A DNA stretch of 64,000 bases, taken from the NCBI RefSeq assembly GCF_014078525.1, contig NZ_MU078696.1, positions 19,873-83,872 of the forward strand, given 5' to 3'. Shown piece by piece: positions 28,302 to 36,198 of the stretch. The notes beneath the pieces were generated by a model. It did not search any database. It was not told the DNA's origin and worked only from the letters and a program-made list of their open reading frames with translations. The position numbers and the translations under genes are program-made. Numbering within the stretch: the stretch's first letter is position 1; every line of letters starts with the position of its first letter. This DNA comes from Nitrosopumilus sp. b3 (lineage in GTDB: Archaea; Thermoproteota; Nitrososphaeria; Nitrososphaerales; Nitrosopumilaceae).

Positions 28302-29216
28302 TTAGGTTTGATTTTCTTTAAGTTTTAAAACTATATTGCAAACTGAGCATATGTTTCCAGTACATTCAGTCCCACATTTTTTACAAGTCGTTTTTTCTTT
28401 TGCATTTGAAGTCTTTACAATTTGAGAAACTTTGAGAATTGATCGATACAAATTATTTTTAATTCCACTATGCTGAGTTTCAAGAGAATTTAGAAATTCA
28501 CGAATTTCTGTTCTAATACCTTCATTCATGTGTGGACAAGGTTCTGATTGAAATGGAATGTTGTTTGTAAATGCATAAAACACTATTTCAGATTCATAAA
28601 TTTCACAAAATGGCTTTATTTTTCTTAAAGAATTTGAGGATGTATCAGGATCCATCCACCCAATCTTTGTTGTATCACCTGATAGCATGTTTATGACAAA
28701 TGTTTGTAGTGTATCATCTAGATTGTGACCAGTTGCTATCACATCTGCACCTACATCCTTTGCAGCATAATCTATTGCTCTTCTCCTAAATGTCCCACAT
28801 ATTGAACATGATGAAGTTTTTTCATTTTCTCGTAAATCTAGGGCTTCATCTAATGTCAATTCAAAAAGGTCTTTGTATGGATATACTTTATGCTCTACAT
28901 TAAGTTCGGAACAAAATTTTTCAACAATTTCCAAAGCCTCATTTCTATAACCTGGAATTCCTTCATCAATGGTAATTACTATTATTCTAAACTGATGCGT
29001 AGATGCCATTTCATGAATAATTTTTAGTAATGCTAAGGAATCTTTTCCACCAGAAACAGCAACAGCAACTAATTCATTATATTTAATCATGTTATATTTT
29101 GAAATAGTCTTAGCAGTTTTTCTAACAATAGAATTTGAGAAACATGGTGAGCATAATTTTTGACCTGAATATTTTCTTGTATAGACAGCTGGATTTTGGC
29201 AACTATCACATATCAT
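28302..29216 (-). CDS. tRNA 2-thiolation enzyme of the TtuA/Ncs6/TtcA family
   Basis: This 304-residue PP-loop protein has an N-terminal zinc finger (CDSCQNP ... CSPC), the ATP pyrophosphatase loop VAVAVSGGKDSLALLKII (around 50-67), a middle CSICGTFRR (around 137) and SEPCPHMNEG (around 217) that can hold an iron-sulfur cluster. A C-terminal zinc finger (CKKCGTECTGNICSVC, around 279) completes it. This is the TtuA/Ncs6 layout that makes 2-thiouridine in tRNA (position 54 or 34). Which position is modified cannot be told here. The S2P protease gene lies 43 bases upstream. Confidence 0.9.
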   Translation of the reverse strand: MICDSCQNPAVYTRKYSGQKLCSPCFSNSIVRKTAKTISKYNMIKYNELVAVAVSGGKDSLALLKIIHEMASTHQFRIIVITIDEGIPGYRNEALEIVEKFCSELNVEHKVYPYKDLFELTLDEALDLRENEKTSSCSICGTFRRRAIDYAAKDVGADVIATGHNLDDTLQTFVINMLSGDTTKIGWMDPDTSSNSLRKIKPFCEIYESEIVFYAFTNNIPFQSEPCPHMNEGIRTEIREFLNSLETQHSGIKNNLYRSILKVSQIVKTSNAKEKTTCKKCGTECTGNICSVCNIVLKLKENQT

Positions 29217-29259
29217 GAATTTCTTGAGATTTTTTCATTAATGATTCTTTAGGTGAATT

Positions 29260-30456
29260 CTATATTGTAAACCAACCAGATTTTAAATATGATAATGCAA
29301 TATTAAGTCCAAATAGGGTAAACGTGAATGCATAAATTCCCCACATGACCACATTAACTGATTTATCCGAGATTTTTTTGTCAATAATTGTATGAATGAA
29401 TTTCCCTCCATCTAATATTGGTAAAGGGAGCATATTGATTATTCCTATGAAAAATGAAATCATCCATAACCATAACAAAAACATTGAAACATTTGGATCA
29501 TTCCATGTGATGAAATTCATTATTGGTTTGTATGCAAATGTATTGTCCCTCATAATTCCAATTAACCCTCTCTCAGGATCTTCTGGGGAAGGAATAATCT
29601 CAACCCCAAATTCTAGTGTTTGACTATCCCTTAACACACTTACAGTTGCTGTTTCACCCGGATTCAAACTGGGAAAATCAATTGGGCTTAAGATCGGTAT
29701 TCCATTAATTGATGTAATGATATCATTTGCAAGTAATCCTGCTTGTTCAGCTCCTGAGTTTTCTATAATTGATAAAATCAAAACTCCGTCTGGTAATTCA
29801 TAAAACGTACTGAGAAGTGGCTCAGGTAATACCATCGCAAAAAATGGGTTTGTCAGTAATATTATTCCTAATACAAATGCAAAAATTACATTTGATGTTG
29901 CTCCTGCACCAATTACTCTTAACTTTGAAATCTTTTTTGCCTTATCAAATTCTTCTTCATCTGGTTCAACAAATCCTGCGAACATTGCGATAAATATTGC
30001 AAAGCCTCCTGTCTTGATCTTTATTTTTTCCAAAGCAGCAACTATCCCATGTGCTCCTTCATGAATTACAAGAACAATTGGAATTGATAGTAAAAAGTAT
30101 GTAATTGATGATGCGGATGTTAATGTCACTCCTGGAATAAGAACAGTTAATTCTGAGAATTCAGACTGTGCAACAAAAAAGTTTGATACATTGTTAAGCA
30201 AAAACCAAAATGCAAAACCCATCATAATAAAACCTGCAATTACACTTGTGTCTGCAAAAACTCTAATTCCTCTTTTTGTTCGAGTGAGAATTTTATTTAG
30301 AACTGAGTCGACCCCTCTGTTTTTGTATACTAAACTGTAAGCCTTTATTTCAAAACCATGTTTTTCTAATTTTAGCCCTTTTGCAATTATGACTATTATG
30401 ACCCAAGCAATTAAGACATAAATTATCGAATTCTGTGTAATAAAATCAAGTTCCAA
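29260..30456 (-). CDS. Site-2-protease-family (M50) membrane metalloprotease with PDZ domain
   Basis: The frame opens at 30537, but that start would overlap the divergent cutA; a TTG at 30456 (LELDFITQNSIIYVLIAW) fits better and gives 398 residues. The zinc motif is VLVIHEGAHGIVAALE (HExxH, around residue 144 of this form). A PDZ domain follows around 225-305 (GAEQAGLLANDIITSINGIP), and the third metal ligand is in LPLPILDGGKFIHTI (around 353). About six membrane segments are seen. S2P enzymes cleave membrane-embedded substrates in regulated proteolysis. The start is uncertain. Confidence 0.85.
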   Translation of the reverse strand: MELDFITQNSIIYVLIAWVIIVIIAKGLKLEKHGFEIKAYSLVYKNRGVDSVLNKILTRTKRGIRVFADTSVIAGFIMMGFAFWFLLNNVSNFFVAQSEFSELTVLIPGVTLTSASSITYFLLSIPIVLVIHEGAHGIVAALEKIKIKTGGFAIFIAMFAGFVEPDEEEFDKAKKISKLRVIGAGATSNVIFAFVLGIILLTNPFFAMVLPEPLLSTFYELPDGVLILSIIENSGAEQAGLLANDIITSINGIPILSPIDFPSLNPGETATVSVLRDSQTLEFGVEIIPSPEDPERGLIGIMRDNTFAYKPIMNFITWNDPNVSMFLLWLWMISFFIGIINMLPLPILDGGKFIHTIIDKKISDKSVNVVMWGIYAFTFTLFGLNIALSYLKSGWFTI

Positions 30457-30499
30457 ACTAATTGTTAATTTTTTAAGGTACGTACATTTATCGGTTACT

Positions 30500-30811
30500 A
30501 TGAAACCTACAATAATCATCTCAACATATCCCAACAAAAAATCAGTTTCTAAAATTGCAAATGAACTTGTAAAAAATAAGATTGTAGCATGTGTTAATAT
30601 TTCAAAAATTTCTTCAATTTATTCTTGGAATGGAAAAATTGAAAATGCATCAGAATATCTTGCTATTTTTAAAACTATGACAAAAAATAAAAAATTGTTA
30701 AAAAAGAAAATTTTGGAATCTCATCCTTATGATGTTCCAGAAATAGTTGAAGTTGGAATTACTTCAATTAACAAGTCATATCTTAATTGGTTAATTGATT
30801 CTTCAAATTAA
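30500..30811 (+). CDS. cutA: CutA-like periplasmic/cytosolic divalent ion tolerance protein
   Basis: This 103-residue protein has the CutA pattern: IIISTYPNKKSVSKIANELV, KIVACVNISKISSIYSWNGK (around 28-47) and SHPYDVPEIVEVGITSINKS (around 73-92), ending with YLNWL. CutA forms a very stable trimer with a ferredoxin-like fold and is linked to copper tolerance, although its true role is unclear. It diverges from the S2P gene, and its TAA overlaps the pelota stop (TTAA, 30808-30811). Confidence 0.93.
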   Translation: MKPTIIISTYPNKKSVSKIANELVKNKIVACVNISKISSIYSWNGKIENASEYLAIFKTMTKNKKLLKKKILESHPYDVPEIVEVGITSINKSYLNWLIDSSN

Positions 30812-31851
30812 GATTCAATTGCATATCGCAACAAGGAAACTATTCCTCCTAAACCTGAAACTCTAAGACCAATATCTGTTGATGCATCAACACTGTAAAT
30901 TTTAACTCCTTTATTTTCTGTATCATTGAGAAAATCCATAATTTTTTGTTCATCATTATCTTGTATTGCTTTATCTGAGAAAACAAGAGATTCAACAGCG
31001 CCCATTTGATTTGCATGAAAAGTTTCATCAAATCCCATCGTAAACTTTTTACTTTTTTTATTTGCAAGAACCATTACTTCATCAATAATAGATGAAGCCT
31101 TGGCTAAGTTACTATCAGACATTATTTCCTGCATTGCTTGAGATTTTGTGAATGTGTATATCCCATCTTCACCACCCGAATCAATTCCTTCCACTATCTG
31201 AATTTTGAATTTTTGTGATTTTTGAATGAAATTTGCTAATCTTTTTTTAGTTTCACCTGGTCCAAAAATTATTATGGAATCTTCTTTTTTAACAATAGAT
31301 GATATTGCTTGTTGCACTTGATCAAAGAATTTTTCAATATTAAAATTGGTTTTGTATCGTTTACCTCCAGAACCTGAATAAATATTTGGCATAAATTCTA
31401 AATGTGTTCCTCTCAATCTTGCAATTCCACAGTCAGAAGTATCTATGGCTACAAGTACAAAAGCTATTTGATTATTGTTTGATTCTAAAAGTTTCTTCTC
31501 AATTGGTGACCATTTTTTCTTTGAAATTGTAATTCCATCATTAATTTTTAGAATAAATGAATGGTGTGATCCATGAGGTACTGATTCATTACTTGATTCA
31601 TAAATAGTGCCACCAACCCTCAACCTGTCAAGAACATCATCAAGTGAAATTTTTTCCACTGTTAATGCAATTCTCACTTTGATTCTTTCTCCTTTGTCTG
31701 GTCTTGAATAATCTTTATCTTGTTTTAGTACTCTTGTTGTATCCCCAATAACTCTGTCATCTTTTTTAATAATCCGACGTAAATTCAAAAGATCATCTGA
31801 ATCTTCTGCTATTACTGAAATTGAATTATCATCAATAATTTTTGTAATCAT
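30808..31851 (-). CDS. pelA: Pelota (Dom34) mRNA surveillance protein
   Basis: This 347-residue protein has the three Pelota/eRF1-like domains: an Sm-like N-domain (VIGDTTRVLKQDKDYSRPDK around 34), a central domain (ISKKKWSPIEKKLLE, FVLVAIDTSDCGIARLRGT around 132) and a C-domain (GMDETFHANQMGAVESLVFS-like region around 268). It lacks GGQ and NIKS, as expected for Pelota. With aEF1A or ABCE1 it splits stalled ribosomes. It follows a hypothetical gene by 32 bases on the same strand. Confidence 0.95.
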   Translation of the reverse strand: MITKIIDDNSISVIAEDSDDLLNLRRIIKKDDRVIGDTTRVLKQDKDYSRPDKGERIKVRIALTVEKISLDDVLDRLRVGGTIYESSNESVPHGSHHSFILKINDGITISKKKWSPIEKKLLESNNNQIAFVLVAIDTSDCGIARLRGTHLEFMPNIYSGSGGKRYKTNFNIEKFFDQVQQAISSIVKKEDSIIIFGPGETKKRLANFIQKSQKFKIQIVEGIDSGGEDGIYTFTKSQAMQEIMSDSNLAKASSIIDEVMVLANKKSKKFTMGFDETFHANQMGAVESLVFSDKAIQDNDEQKIMDFLNDTENKGVKIYSVDASTDIGLRVSGLGGIVSLLRYAIES

Positions 31852-31883
31852 AATAATGGTTTAATCTACAAAAAGAAAAGAGT

Positions 31884-32300
31884 TTAGCCTGTGACTTCGT
31901 TTGTCTTTGTTTCTTCTGTTTTTTTCTTTAGATAATTTTCAACCCAATCTAAAGTAAGAACACCTGATTCAGCTAGATTTGTAAGAGAGTTTGCAGAAGC
32001 TTCACCAGAAACTTTACCATTATTTCGTCTTAATTGACGCCATTTCAAAGATGTGTTCCCACTTTTTGAATTATATATAATCCCTAGAATATCTCTTGCA
32101 TTTACAAATGTAATATCTCTTATTTTTTTCAAAGTTACTTTATCAGCTGCTTCTACGTAAATTGCACCAAGATTATCTTCTCTTTCTGCAAACACCTCTG
32201 AATCTTCCAAATAACTCCTTGGGGCGTAGGATTTACAAGTACTTGAAATGATAAATCTTCTAAAACTTTCCAATGAGGCGGGAGTGTCAATTGCAACCAT
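31884..32300 (-). CDS. Conserved-looking hypothetical protein upstream of pelota
   Basis: This 138-residue protein is not recognised. The N-half is MVAIDTPASLESFRRFIISS with CKSYAPRSYLEDSEVFAERE. The middle has IYVEAADKVTLKKIRDITFV and a DILGIIYNSKSGNTSLKWRQ segment; the C-end is a charged Lys/Glu/Thr tail (YLKKKTEETKTNEVTG). No membrane segment or signal peptide is visible. It precedes pelota by 32 bases on the same strand, so an RNA- or translation-linked role is possible but only inferred. Confidence 0.7.
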   Translation of the reverse strand: MVAIDTPASLESFRRFIISSTCKSYAPRSYLEDSEVFAEREDNLGAIYVEAADKVTLKKIRDITFVNARDILGIIYNSKSGNTSLKWRQLRRNNGKVSGEASANSLTNLAESGVLTLDWVENYLKKKTEETKTNEVTG

Positions 32301-32374
32301 TTTGAAAGATTGAACTATTCGCCATTTATCAAGCTTCTTGAAAGACTCAATAGGAATCTGACTGAATTATGCAT

Positions 32375-32435
32375 GCAGGCAGTGATGAACCTATCCCTTT
32401 GATATGATGATGAGGATCTTGAGTTCTGAGCCTGC
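32375..32435 (+). ncRNA. C/D-box sRNA candidate
   Basis: A 61-base element in the spacer between two divergent genes has a perfect 6-bp terminal stem (GCAGGC 32375-32380, GCCTGC 32430-32435). It has a C box GTGATGA (32382-32388), an internal C' box ATGATGA (32404-32410 or 32407-32413), a D'-like TTGA (32399-32402) and a D box CTGA (32426-32429). The two guide stretches are roughly 32389-32398 and 32414-32425. This is the layout of archaeal C/D sRNAs that guide 2'-O-methylation with L7Ae, Nop5 and fibrillarin. The target is not identified. The D' box is non-canonical (TTGA). No clear TATA box was found. Confidence 0.75.
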
Positions 32436-32470
32436 CTTAGGTTTTTAATGATTAATTTGTGTTAAAAAAT

Positions 32471-32890
32471 ATGAAATCCCTTACAGAATATCTTACATTT
32501 GAAGTTAAAACACGAAGAGCATTTGTCAATATTACAAATGATGTAAGCAATCTTGTAACAAAAAGTAAAGTCAAGGAAGGACTTTGTCTTGTAAATGCTA
32601 TGCATATTACTGCAAGTGTTTTCATCAATGATAATGAGGGAGGACTGCTTCATGATTATGAGAAATGGTTAGAAGGATTGGCCCCTCACGAACCAACCAC
32701 TCAATATGAACATAACAAAACTGGTGAAGATAATGCAGATGCTCATCTTAAAAGACAAGTTATGGGAAGAGAGGTTGTTGTTGCAATAACTAATGGAAAA
32801 TTAGATTTTGGACCATGGGAAGAAATTTTCTATGGTGAATTTGATGGTAAACGACCAAAAAGAGTTTTGGTTAAAATTATTGGTGACTAA
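32471..32890 (+). CDS. yjbQ: YjbQ/UPF0047 family protein
   Basis: From the ATG at 32471 ([20 protein letters not shown]) this is 139 residues; the frame opens four codons earlier at a GTG. Family marks are [20 protein letters not shown] (around 37), [15 protein letters not shown] (around 58) and [17 protein letters not shown] with the conserved His (around 87). YjbQ proteins form trimers with a metal site and have reported weak thiamine-phosphate synthase activity; the true role is open. The start is 36 bases after the C/D sRNA, so the two could share a transcript. Confidence 0.9.
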   Translation: MKSLTEYLTFEVKTRRAFVNITNDVSNLVTKSKVKEGLCLVNAMHITASVFINDNEGGLLHDYEKWLEGLAPHEPTTQYEHNKTGEDNADAHLKRQVMGREVVVAITNGKLDFGPWEEIFYGEFDGKRPKRVLVKIIGD

Positions 32891-33055
32891 TCATCCAAAG
32901 TCTGCATCACGCTTTTGACTTTGTGATTCATTCTTTCTTGCAGCGGCTCTGAATTCTTCATCGTGATTTTGAGGTCCATGACCACATTTTACACATGCAA
33001 TTTTGAATCCATCTTCATTTTTCTCATAAGTTTCACAGCCACAGAAGCATGCCAT
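32891..33055 (-). CDS. Small 54-residue Cys-rich putative zinc protein
   Basis: The minus-strand ATG at 33055 to TGA at 32891 encodes 54 residues beginning MACFCGCETYEKNEDGFKIA. Four Cys plus His (C3, C5, C7, then CVKCGH around 21-26) can form a small metal site. The rest is a polar, charged tail (HDEEFRAAARKNESQSQKR). Its last base abuts the yjbQ stop (32890) with no gap. The DtxR-type regulator lies 49 bases upstream on the same strand. No family is recognised. Confidence 0.68.
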   Translation of the reverse strand: MACFCGCETYEKNEDGFKIACVKCGHGPQNHDEEFRAAARKNESQSQKRDADFG

Positions 33056-33104
33056 GAATCAATTTAGTTTTTAAGATGATATATCTTTTGGGATGTAATT
33101 TTCG

Positions 33105-33554
33105 TTATGCTGATTTACAACATTCGCCCATTGGAATTTCATGATCATGTGGACATTTTCTTGGATGATTTAACATTACACAAAGTGCATTTGTAAATTG
33201 TTTATTCATGTGATGCTCAATTCCACATACCATTTCCTCATCAATTTCTACTTTTAACGCACTATCCATGAGAACTTCAAGTAATCTACTATTTCTCATC
33301 ATGCTTGCACCTATTCGCTCACCATCCTCTGTAAGTTTTACACCTGCTTTGTTGTAATTTACAAGATTTTTAGAATTTAATTTCTTGAGCATTTGAACAA
33401 CACTTGGTTGTCTGACGTTGAGCATTTTTGCAATGGTACTGATCTTGACATCTTCCCCTCTTTCTTTTATGTGCCATATTGCCTTTAGATACATCTCTAC
33501 ATGTTCAGCTTCTGCAGTTCCTACAAAGAGAGTCTCTTCATCAATTTCATCCAT
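33105..33554 (-). CDS. DtxR/MntR-family metal-dependent transcription regulator
   Basis: This 149-residue protein has a winged helix (MYLKAIWHIKERGEDVKIST, then KMLNVRQPSVVQMLKKLNSK around 46-65) and the dimerisation and metal-binding helices (MVCGIEHHMNKQF around 107, matching the CxxEH metal site of DtxR). It also has HPRKCPHDHEIP (around 129), a conserved family ending. It stops at GECCKSA, so the SH3-like FeoA domain is absent, as in MntR-sized members. It probably represses iron or manganese uptake genes when metal is bound. It sits one base after the TrmB-type regulator stop, likely cotranscribed. Confidence 0.92.
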   Translation of the reverse strand: MDEIDEETLFVGTAEAEHVEMYLKAIWHIKERGEDVKISTIAKMLNVRQPSVVQMLKKLNSKNLVNYNKAGVKLTEDGERIGASMMRNSRLLEVLMDSALKVEIDEEMVCGIEHHMNKQFTNALCVMLNHPRKCPHDHEIPMGECCKSA

Positions 33555-33555
33555 A

Positions 33556-34323
33556 CTATACCACCTTTGAATCTTTTAATAAATATTCAAAATATTGACG
33601 AGCAAATCCTGCTAATCCTGCATGATCTGCCCAAATTGCAACAACATCTGAAGTATTAGCACCTCCTATTTCTGGACCTAATAAAATTACAACATATCTT
33701 TTATCAGAAATTATGCCTCCTCCAAACAATCCTTTCTTTATCTTTACAGTTGAAACTCGTTTGATTGCCTTGATAGATTCTTTGTCCATTTTATCTGATG
33801 TGAGTATTGTAATGTCTACTCCCTTATCATGAAGTGATCTTAATTTTGGCAATGCTTGTTTTACTAAATCTACTCCAGCTTCAGGTAATGCAATCATTAC
33901 TTCATTTCTACATGTATCTACCATCTCTAAAATTTTAGCAGCAATGTTAATTGCACCTGAAAGTACCCAAATATCTGGTCTTTCACTAGTTCCACTTTTT
34001 TCATATAGTGGAACTAATTCATTTAGTATCACACTTTGATTTTGAGAAAAATCACTTTCTATTTTCTGTTTTGTAGTTTCTAGTCCTGTAGATGGTGATT
34101 TTGCAAAATACTTTGTTGGTCTTGAATCATCTGATCCTATCCATCCTTTATCCTCTAAAGTTCCTAACACTTCATAAATTTTTGAATATGGTACTCCTGA
34201 TTTTTGACTAAGGTCTGATGCTGTTAATTCCCCAGATTTGAGTAATGCAGAGAATGTTCTAATTTCATAACTGGTGAGTCCAATTTTTTCTAATGCCTTT
34301 CTTGTTTTGTCAGATATGCTCAT
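33556..34323 (-). CDS. TrmB-family transcription regulator
   Basis: This 255-residue protein has an N-terminal winged helix (LTSYEIRTFSALLKSGELTA, then SDLSQKSGVPYSKIYEVLGT around 36-55) typical of TrmB regulators. A linker helix follows, then a C-terminal domain of the phospholipase D-like effector type (NEVMIALPEAGVDLVKQALP around 138). TrmB proteins sense sugars or other small molecules in archaea. The ligand is not visible. A TATA box 26 bases before the ATG suggests a leaderless message. It is divergent from the Tes-like gene and immediately precedes the DtxR gene. Confidence 0.88.
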   Translation of the reverse strand: MSISDKTRKALEKIGLTSYEIRTFSALLKSGELTASDLSQKSGVPYSKIYEVLGTLEDKGWIGSDDSRPTKYFAKSPSTGLETTKQKIESDFSQNQSVILNELVPLYEKSGTSERPDIWVLSGAINIAAKILEMVDTCRNEVMIALPEAGVDLVKQALPKLRSLHDKGVDITILTSDKMDKESIKAIKRVSTVKIKKGLFGGGIISDKRYVVILLGPEIGGANTSDVVAIWADHAGLAGFARQYFEYLLKDSKVV

Positions 34324-34348
34324 ATGCGATCTAGTCGATCAGTTTTGG

Positions 34349-34356
34349 TATTTAAA
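34349..34356 (-). promoter_or_regulatory. TATA box for the TrmB-DtxR operon
   Basis: On the minus strand TTTAAATA lies about 26 bases before the TrmB ATG (34323), the distance expected for a leaderless archaeal transcript. Confidence 0.5.
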
Positions 34357-34378
34357 TCAGGTATGCCTAATTACTAAA

Positions 34379-34402
34379 TTCCACACGGGGGTGAGTGTGA
34401 AA
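34379..34402. promoter_or_regulatory. Inverted repeat next to the Tes-like gene promoter
   Basis: TTCCACAC (34379-34386) and GTGTGAAA (34395-34402) are inverted copies with one mismatch, separated by 8 G-rich bases. They lie directly upstream of a TATA box, where an archaeal activator or repressor could bind. The divergent TrmB-type regulator makes self- or neighbour-regulation plausible. Confidence 0.4.
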
Positions 34403-34406
34403 TGGA

Positions 34407-34414
34407 TTATATAG
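34407..34414 (+). promoter_or_regulatory. TATA box for the Tes-like radical SAM gene
   Basis: TTATATAG ends 28 bases before the ATG at 34442. A very short or absent leader is expected. Confidence 0.5.
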
Positions 34415-34441
34415 TATTTCAGAAGAATTTCGATTACAGGT

Positions 34442-36106
34442 ATGGCATTAATTCAGATATCCAATCAATCAACAAAAAATTTAGGTAAAAAATCTACAAT
34501 TAGATTCACTCAAAGTATCTGTCCAGACTGTAATATGATTCTGGATGCTGAAGTATTTGAGAGAGATAACAAAGTCTTCATGTCAAAAGTTTGCCCTACT
34601 CACGGTGAATGTGAGGAATTATACTTTGGTTCTTATGAAATGTACAAAAAATTTAGTACATACTGGATGGATGGAAAAGGTGCTCATTCTCCAAATGTAA
34701 TGATTGACAAATGTTCATGTCCTAATAACTGTGGATTGTGCTCAAACCACCTATCACACAGTGGCCTTGCAAACATGATTGTAACTAATAGATGTGATTT
34801 AACATGCTGGTATTGCTTCTTTTATGTAAAGAAAGGTCTTGAAGGCGCTTACATGTACGAGCCAGATCATACTCAAGTAAGAGCAATGATGAAGACACTA
34901 AGATCTGAAAGACCAATTCCAGGAAACTCTATGCAGATTACTGGTGGTGAACCAATGCTTAGAGAAGATATTGCTGATGTTATTAAAATAATGAAAGAGG
35001 AAGGTGTTGACCATATTCAAATGAATACAAATGGTATTAGACACGCAATGGATCCAGAAGCAGCACGTGAAGTAAGACTTGCTGGATGTAACAACTTGTA
35101 TCTTTCCTTTGATGGTGTAACTGCTAGAACAAACCCAAAGAACCATTGGGAAATTCCATATGCACTTGATAGTTGCAGAAAGACAGGTACAACTGTAGTA
35201 TTTGTTCCAACAGTAATCAAATCAATTAATGACCATGAATTAGGTGGAATTATCAGGTATGCACAAAAGAACATGGATGTAGTTCATGCTGTAAACTTCC
35301 AACCAGTATCACTAACAGGAAGAATGGGTAAATCTGAACGTGAAAAATATAGAATCACAGTTCCTGATTGTGTTCAAAGAATTGAAGAACAAACAAATGG
35401 CGAAGTAACAGTTGATGACTGGTTCCCAGTCCCAAGTTGTATGCCACTAACAAACGTAATTGAAGCATTCTCAAGCAAACCAAAATATGAATTATCAATA
35501 CACTTTGCTTGTGGTGCCGGAACTTACATTTTTGAGGATGCAGATACAAAGAAGTTTGTTCCATTAACAAAATTTTGTGATATTCAGGGAATGTTAGAAC
35601 TCTTTGAAGACAAAGCAGAAGAGATTCGCTCTGGTAAAAACAAATACTTTACAATGCTTGAAGTTGTAAGAAAACTCAAAGGTTTTGTTGATACAAAGAA
35701 ACAACCAGCCGGATTAGATTTAGCAAAGATGTTTGGTAATATTCTCATGAAGAGATCATTTGATTCAGTTGGTTCATGGCACGTCAAGGGATTGTTCCTT
35801 GGTATGATGCACTTTCAAGACAAATACAATGAAGACCTTGAGAGACTACAAAGATGTGATATTCACTATCTTACTCCAGACCTCCGAATAGTTCCATTTT
35901 GTGCATTCAATGTAATTCCAGAATGGTATAGAGACAGAATCCAAAAGAAATATTCTATCACTGTAGAAGAATGGGAAGAAAGAGAAGGTGTAAAACTTGA
36001 AGATGGTCTTTACAGAGGTCTTATGAGACGTGGAGCAGGTGATGAACTTGCTGCTGGCTGTGCAAAAAGTCAAATGTTCCATGATGCAGCACAAGCTACA
36101 ATGTAG
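34442..36106 (+). CDS. Radical SAM protein, Tes/MJ0619-like (possible tetraether lipid synthase)
   Basis: This 554-residue protein has an N-terminal Cys module (CPDCNM around 27, CPTHGE around 52), then SCPNNCGLCSNHLSHSG (around 97), the radical SAM cluster motif RCDLTCWYCFF (CxxxCxxC, around 117-127), and the SAM site MQITGGEPMLREDI. Extra Cys follow near FHYLTP/VPFCAFNV. This order matches the MJ0619/Tes group as I recall it, which joins lipid tails by carbon-carbon bonds to make GDGT tetraethers. An AOA would need such an enzyme for crenarchaeol. The specific function is inferred, and other members of the group are methylases or uncharacterised. Confidence 0.72.
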   Translation: MALIQISNQSTKNLGKKSTIRFTQSICPDCNMILDAEVFERDNKVFMSKVCPTHGECEELYFGSYEMYKKFSTYWMDGKGAHSPNVMIDKCSCPNNCGLCSNHLSHSGLANMIVTNRCDLTCWYCFFYVKKGLEGAYMYEPDHTQVRAMMKTLRSERPIPGNSMQITGGEPMLREDIADVIKIMKEEGVDHIQMNTNGIRHAMDPEAAREVRLAGCNNLYLSFDGVTARTNPKNHWEIPYALDSCRKTGTTVVFVPTVIKSINDHELGGIIRYAQKNMDVVHAVNFQPVSLTGRMGKSEREKYRITVPDCVQRIEEQTNGEVTVDDWFPVPSCMPLTNVIEAFSSKPKYELSIHFACGAGTYIFEDADTKKFVPLTKFCDIQGMLELFEDKAEEIRSGKNKYFTMLEVVRKLKGFVDTKKQPAGLDLAKMFGNILMKRSFDSVGSWHVKGLFLGMMHFQDKYNEDLERLQRCDIHYLTPDLRIVPFCAFNVIPEWYRDRIQKKYSITVEEWEEREGVKLEDGLYRGLMRRGAGDELAAGCAKSQMFHDAAQATM

Positions 36107-36198
36107 ATGGTGTTTTCTTATCTTGAAACATTAATTTCATTAATTTGATTTTATATTGTTGAAAAAAGTTTTTCAATAAAAGAAATAGATTTGTTTTA

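Noticed and set aside
28302..29216. The thiolase as a bacterial-type TtcA (s2C32) enzyme
   Set aside because: Five CxxC pairs including N- and C-terminal zinc fingers fit TtuA/Ncs6 better than TtcA, though the target position is open.
30457..30537. Upstream extension of the S2P protease frame
   Set aside because: It would overlap the divergent cutA start; the TTG at 30456 fits the gene layout better, though this is not certain.
35017..35274. Minus-strand ORFs inside the Tes-like gene
   Set aside because: Shadows of the coding strand with no family match.
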